64,000 nt of DNA, taken from assembly GCF_019801015.1 (NCBI RefSeq), contig NZ_JAHVJZ010000001.1, positions 682,001-746,000 on the forward strand, written 5' to 3'. A program made the position numbers and the translations under genes. Below, piece by piece: positions 61,845 through 64,000 of this stretch. Under the pieces are notes generated by a model that saw nothing but the letters and a program-made list of their open reading frames with translations, was not told where the DNA came from and searched no databases. The stretch comes from Marinobacter nauticus (GTDB lineage Bacteria; Pseudomonadota; Gammaproteobacteria; Enterobacterales; Shewanellaceae). How positions within the stretch are numbered: position 1 is the stretch's first letter; each line of letters starts with the position of its first letter.

Positions 61845-62162
61845 AAAAATTACCACGAACTAAAGAGTTAGCATCGATGGTAATTTCATTCGACGAGGTG
61901 TCGAGAGAGCCAGATCACAGCTCCGGTTGCGCAACGGTTTTCCGTAGCACAGCCGCGGAAAACCGGTCAAAAAGCCGGCGCAATCAAACGCACCGCTTAC
62001 CCCACCAAAACCCGCGCGCAACAGGCGCAACGCAAAAGCAACGTTCGGTCAAAATCCATACCGAATGGGTTCCACTAGCGGCGTGCGTTTTTTCGCCGAA
62101 TTCGGTGTAATTTAATTACCTTTCCGTACTAAATAAACGCGCGAGCACGCCAACTTCAGGCC
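61845..62162 (-). promoter_or_regulatory. nupC leader: inverted repeats and GTTGC boxes
   Basis: 318 bases without a gene. Elements: TCACA half-site (61915-61919; minus TGTGA, CRP-like), palindrome GTTGCGCAAC (61926-61935), a perfect hairpin CGGTTTTCCG-N11-CGGAAAACCG (61935-61965), and three GCAAC boxes (62018, 62027, 62038; GTTGC on the minus strand). GTTGC is the core of the CytR box GTTGCATT, so CytR-type control of this nucleoside operon is a reasonable guess. An AT-rich palindrome GTAATTTAATTAC lies at 62107-62119. Confidence 0.5.
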
Positions 62163-62792
62163 TTACGCAACCCGCTGTTGCCAGTGTTGGTACAGCCCAT
62201 CAATGTCTCCGCTACAGAGCCATGACATGGCGGCTTTGATCTGCGCCTCGGACCAATCCCACCAGGCCATTTCCAGGAGCTTTTCAATCTGGACGTCGCT
62301 GAAGCGGTGGCGAATCAAGCGGGCAGGATTCCCGGCCACAATGGCAAAGGGGGGCACATCTTTGGTGACCACAGCCCGGGCCGCAATCACCGCACCATGA
62401 CCGACCCGGACACCGGGCAAGATCATCGCTTCGCTGCCCACCCAGACATCATTGCCCAGTACCGTATCCCCGGCGGGCTGCCAGGCATCCTGTGCACCGT
62501 CAAACTCCGGGTAAGCCTGGTAGAAAAAGGGAAAGGTACTGACCCAATCGGCCCGGTGGCCCTGATTACCGGCCATCACAAACACCGCGCCGGTGCCAAT
62601 GGAGCAGTAGCGGCCGATGATCAGCTTATCCACATCGGTGCGATCCGGCAGCAGATAACGCACACACTGTTCAAAGGGATGGCCGTGGTAATAGCCTGAG
62701 TAGTAGCTGTACGCGCCGACCTGAATGTTGGGGTTGGTTATCTGTTCAGCGAGGGGTTGGCCCACAAAGGGGCTGTCAAAGTAGTTGCTCAT
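62163..62792 (-). CDS. catB: CatB-type (xenobiotic) chloramphenicol acetyltransferase
   Basis: 209 residues of left-handed beta-helix acetyltransferase with the CatB/Xat signatures: SNYFDSPF at the start, [25 protein letters not shown], and the active-site GNQGHRADW with H79. Hexapeptide repeats follow ([20 protein letters not shown]). Such enzymes acetylate chloramphenicol. AAGGAG seven bases before the ATG at 62792 fixes the start. catB genes are often integron cassettes, but no attC is seen here. Resistance is inferred from the family. Confidence 0.9.
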   Translation of the reverse strand: MSNYFDSPFVGQPLAEQITNPNIQVGAYSYYSGYYHGHPFEQCVRYLLPDRTDVDKLIIGRYCSIGTGAVFVMAGNQGHRADWVSTFPFFYQAYPEFDGAQDAWQPAGDTVLGNDVWVGSEAMILPGVRVGHGAVIAARAVVTKDVPPFAIVAGNPARLIRHRFSDVQIEKLLEMAWWDWSEAQIKAAMSWLCSGDIDGLYQHWQQRVA

Positions 62793-62862
62793 GACACTCC
62801 TTAAAATCCAACCGTTATGATAAGCCCGGCACGGGTTCTGTTGAGTGACACCAGCAACAAAT

Positions 62863-63495
62863 CTAGGTGGTGAAGGCCGGCGCGGCAATCCAGCGCGGAT
62901 GCCCCATCGGCAGGATATCGTTGCCCTGCATAAGAATGGCACTGTCGTCATCGCACAGCACCGCGGGATAGCTAAGCCGGCGGGCCAATTCCAATGCCTC
63001 CGACTCTGACGTTACCGACGCGTGAGGAACGAACTGAAACGGCACCACATCAGCGGCACCCGTGTCGGCCAATCCAACCTCATTGCGATCGCCACACAAA
63101 TGCGCTGACTCAATGGACGGCGTTAACACCATCGCCCCGGCGCTGACCCCCACCAGCGCCCTGCCACGCTCAGCAAATGCGCGCAGTTCGGGCAACAGCT
63201 CACGGCGCTGCAGGCCATCCAGGTAGCGGAAGGTGTTACCGCCGCACAGGTGGATCAGGTCGCAATCCATCATCTGCCTGGCCACATCCGGGTCATATCC
63301 CGCTTCCAGTTCCAGGTAGTGCACCGCTTTGGCCCCCATCTGGCGATAGATCTCCCGGACCGGTTCAAAGTAGCGCCACTGAGGATCGGGTTCTGAGGCG
63401 ATATAGCCAATACTGGGTCGCGAAACACCGCGCAGGACCTGCCTTACGGCGGCACGTCCGGTGGGATTATGCAGTTCACTGAGCAGTGCAATCAC
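62863..63495 (-). CDS. Peptidase E-like (S51) family protein
   Basis: 210 residues. [14 protein letters not shown] and the nucleophile elbow GVSAGAM (S118) match the S51 alpha-aspartyl dipeptidase family. A possible His is in FVPHASV. It hydrolyses Asp-X dipeptides in characterised members. 70 bases upstream of catB on the same strand. Confidence 0.88.
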   Translation of the reverse strand: MIALLSELHNPTGRAAVRQVLRGVSRPSIGYIASEPDPQWRYFEPVREIYRQMGAKAVHYLELEAGYDPDVARQMMDCDLIHLCGGNTFRYLDGLQRRELLPELRAFAERGRALVGVSAGAMVLTPSIESAHLCGDRNEVGLADTGAADVVPFQFVPHASVTSESEALELARRLSYPAVLCDDDSAILMQGNDILPMGHPRWIAAPAFTT

Positions 63496-63522
63496 CGGGT
63501 TATCTCCTGCGGCGGGTCGGAC

Positions 63523-64000
63523 TCACGCCCCACCCGTTGCTTTGCCCCGGACAAAGGTGTTCTTCACCCGGCGGGATCGCATCATATAGGGGATCCAGAT
63601 GGCGCTGCTGATCAACAATCGCAGCACCATCTGAGTGGTGTCCGGATCAAACACCGGCTCGTCCGGCAGCACCAGCGTGGTTAACCAGAGATCCAGCGGG
63701 ACGAAGATCAGCGCGGCGGCCATCATCAGAATATAGAGGCGGGGAAACCAGTGGTGCTTGGCCAGGAACAGCCCAATCAGAAGCAGCGACCCCAGCATCA
63801 ACAGGGTGTTAAACGCGAACTCGCCGACGATAAGCGGCCCCCACAGGGGGTGGTAAACCGATGACGACGGGTCCGACAGGATCTCATAGGTGCCATCGAT
63901 AAAGATTTCGGGGTAGACCTGCAGCTCCATAAACAACCGGATGGGGGCAATGATCAGCCCAATCGCCACCAGTATCAGCCAGCCACCGAAGCCTTCCGGG
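63523..64000 (-). CDS. DUF2569 membrane protein (5' end outside window)
   Basis: The frame stays open to the right edge and reads PEGFGGWLILVAIGLIIAPI, the DUF2569 opening (GGWLILxGIGL). Four membrane segments follow, with long loops (YPEIFIDGTYEILSDPSSS) between TM1 and TM2. The stop is at 63523. Function unknown. The true start lies outside the window. Confidence 0.82.
   Translation of the reverse strand, partial: PEGFGGWLILVAIGLIIAPIRLFMELQVYPEIFIDGTYEILSDPSSSVYHPLWGPLIVGEFAFNTLLMLGSLLLIGLFLAKHHWFPRLYILMMAAALIFVPLDLWLTTLVLPDEPVFDPDTTQMVLRLLISSAIWIPYMMRSRRVKNTFVRGKATGGA

Noticed and set aside
61903-61925. Full CRP site in the nupC leader
   Set aside because: Only one TGTGA half is present on the minus strand; the partner TCACA is missing, so it is mentioned only as a half-site.

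Overview
The window looks like a chromosome segment of a GC-rich marine gammaproteobacterium of the Alteromonadales, most like Shewanella or Ferrimonas. The basis is the periplasmic [FeFe] hydrogenase locus hydA-hydB-cytochrome b-hydG-hydX-hydE-hydF, the octaheme lipoprotein cytochrome, the nupC-deoD pair, and generally gammaproteobacterial housekeeping proteins. This placement is an inference; no rRNA or tRNA gene was found in the window.

Layout. 0-4 kb: a partial GNAT acetyltransferase, a UvrB with an unusual C-terminus, a membrane-anchored HExxH protease and a small membrane protein. 4-8.4 kb: an accessory island with two low-GC genes bordered by integron-type attC sites (no integrase in view), scattered copies of a short GGGTGTCC repeat, a frameshifted small secreted protein and an S41 protease lipoprotein. 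8.5-13.4 kb: a caa3-type cytochrome c oxidase operon with a diheme subunit II and two subunit III genes. 13.7-17.9 kb: a DUF805-like membrane protein, a small unknown, a deoxynucleoside kinase and a eukaryotic-type glutathione synthetase. 17.9-24.5 kb: the hydrogenase structural and maturation genes. 25-29.7 kb: glutathione-dependent formaldehyde detoxification (frmA-fghA) with its LysR regulator, a DksA/TraR-like zinc finger protein, a GNAT enzyme and folD. 30-33.5 kb: the heterodimeric ABC exporter MdlAB. 33.5-41.1 kb: EcsC/LysR and a divergent quinone-oxidoreductase-like gene, SatD plus DUF3307 behind a dense repeat operator, an Omp85-type barrel, and a DUF262/DUF1524 (GmrSD-like) protein.

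41.2-45 kb: a CbbR-like LysR gene diverges from a small membrane gene, the sodium/bicarbonate transporter sbtA, purE and purK. This arrangement links bicarbonate import to the bicarbonate-consuming PurK step. 45-48.4 kb: seven closely packed minus-strand genes containing two nuclease-fold proteins, an RDD membrane protein, a PliG-like secreted protein, DUF1643 and a GNAT enzyme. 48.5-56 kb: a MacAB-like ABC efflux operon (adaptor, ATPase, two permeases) followed by its own sigma-54 response regulator and sensor kinase. A near-consensus -24/-12 promoter and CGGACAC enhancer-like repeats lie upstream of it. 56-64 kb: an SDR enzyme, an AraC regulator with the octaheme cytochrome, deoD and nupC with a repeat-rich leader, a CatB-type acetyltransferase, a peptidase E-like protein and a DUF2569 protein cut by the window edge.

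The most notable parts are the self-contained sigma-54 efflux module, the sbtA-purEK operon, the seven-gene nuclease/RDD operon, the attC-flanked cassettes with a HEPN-like protein, and the eukaryotic-type glutathione synthetase.
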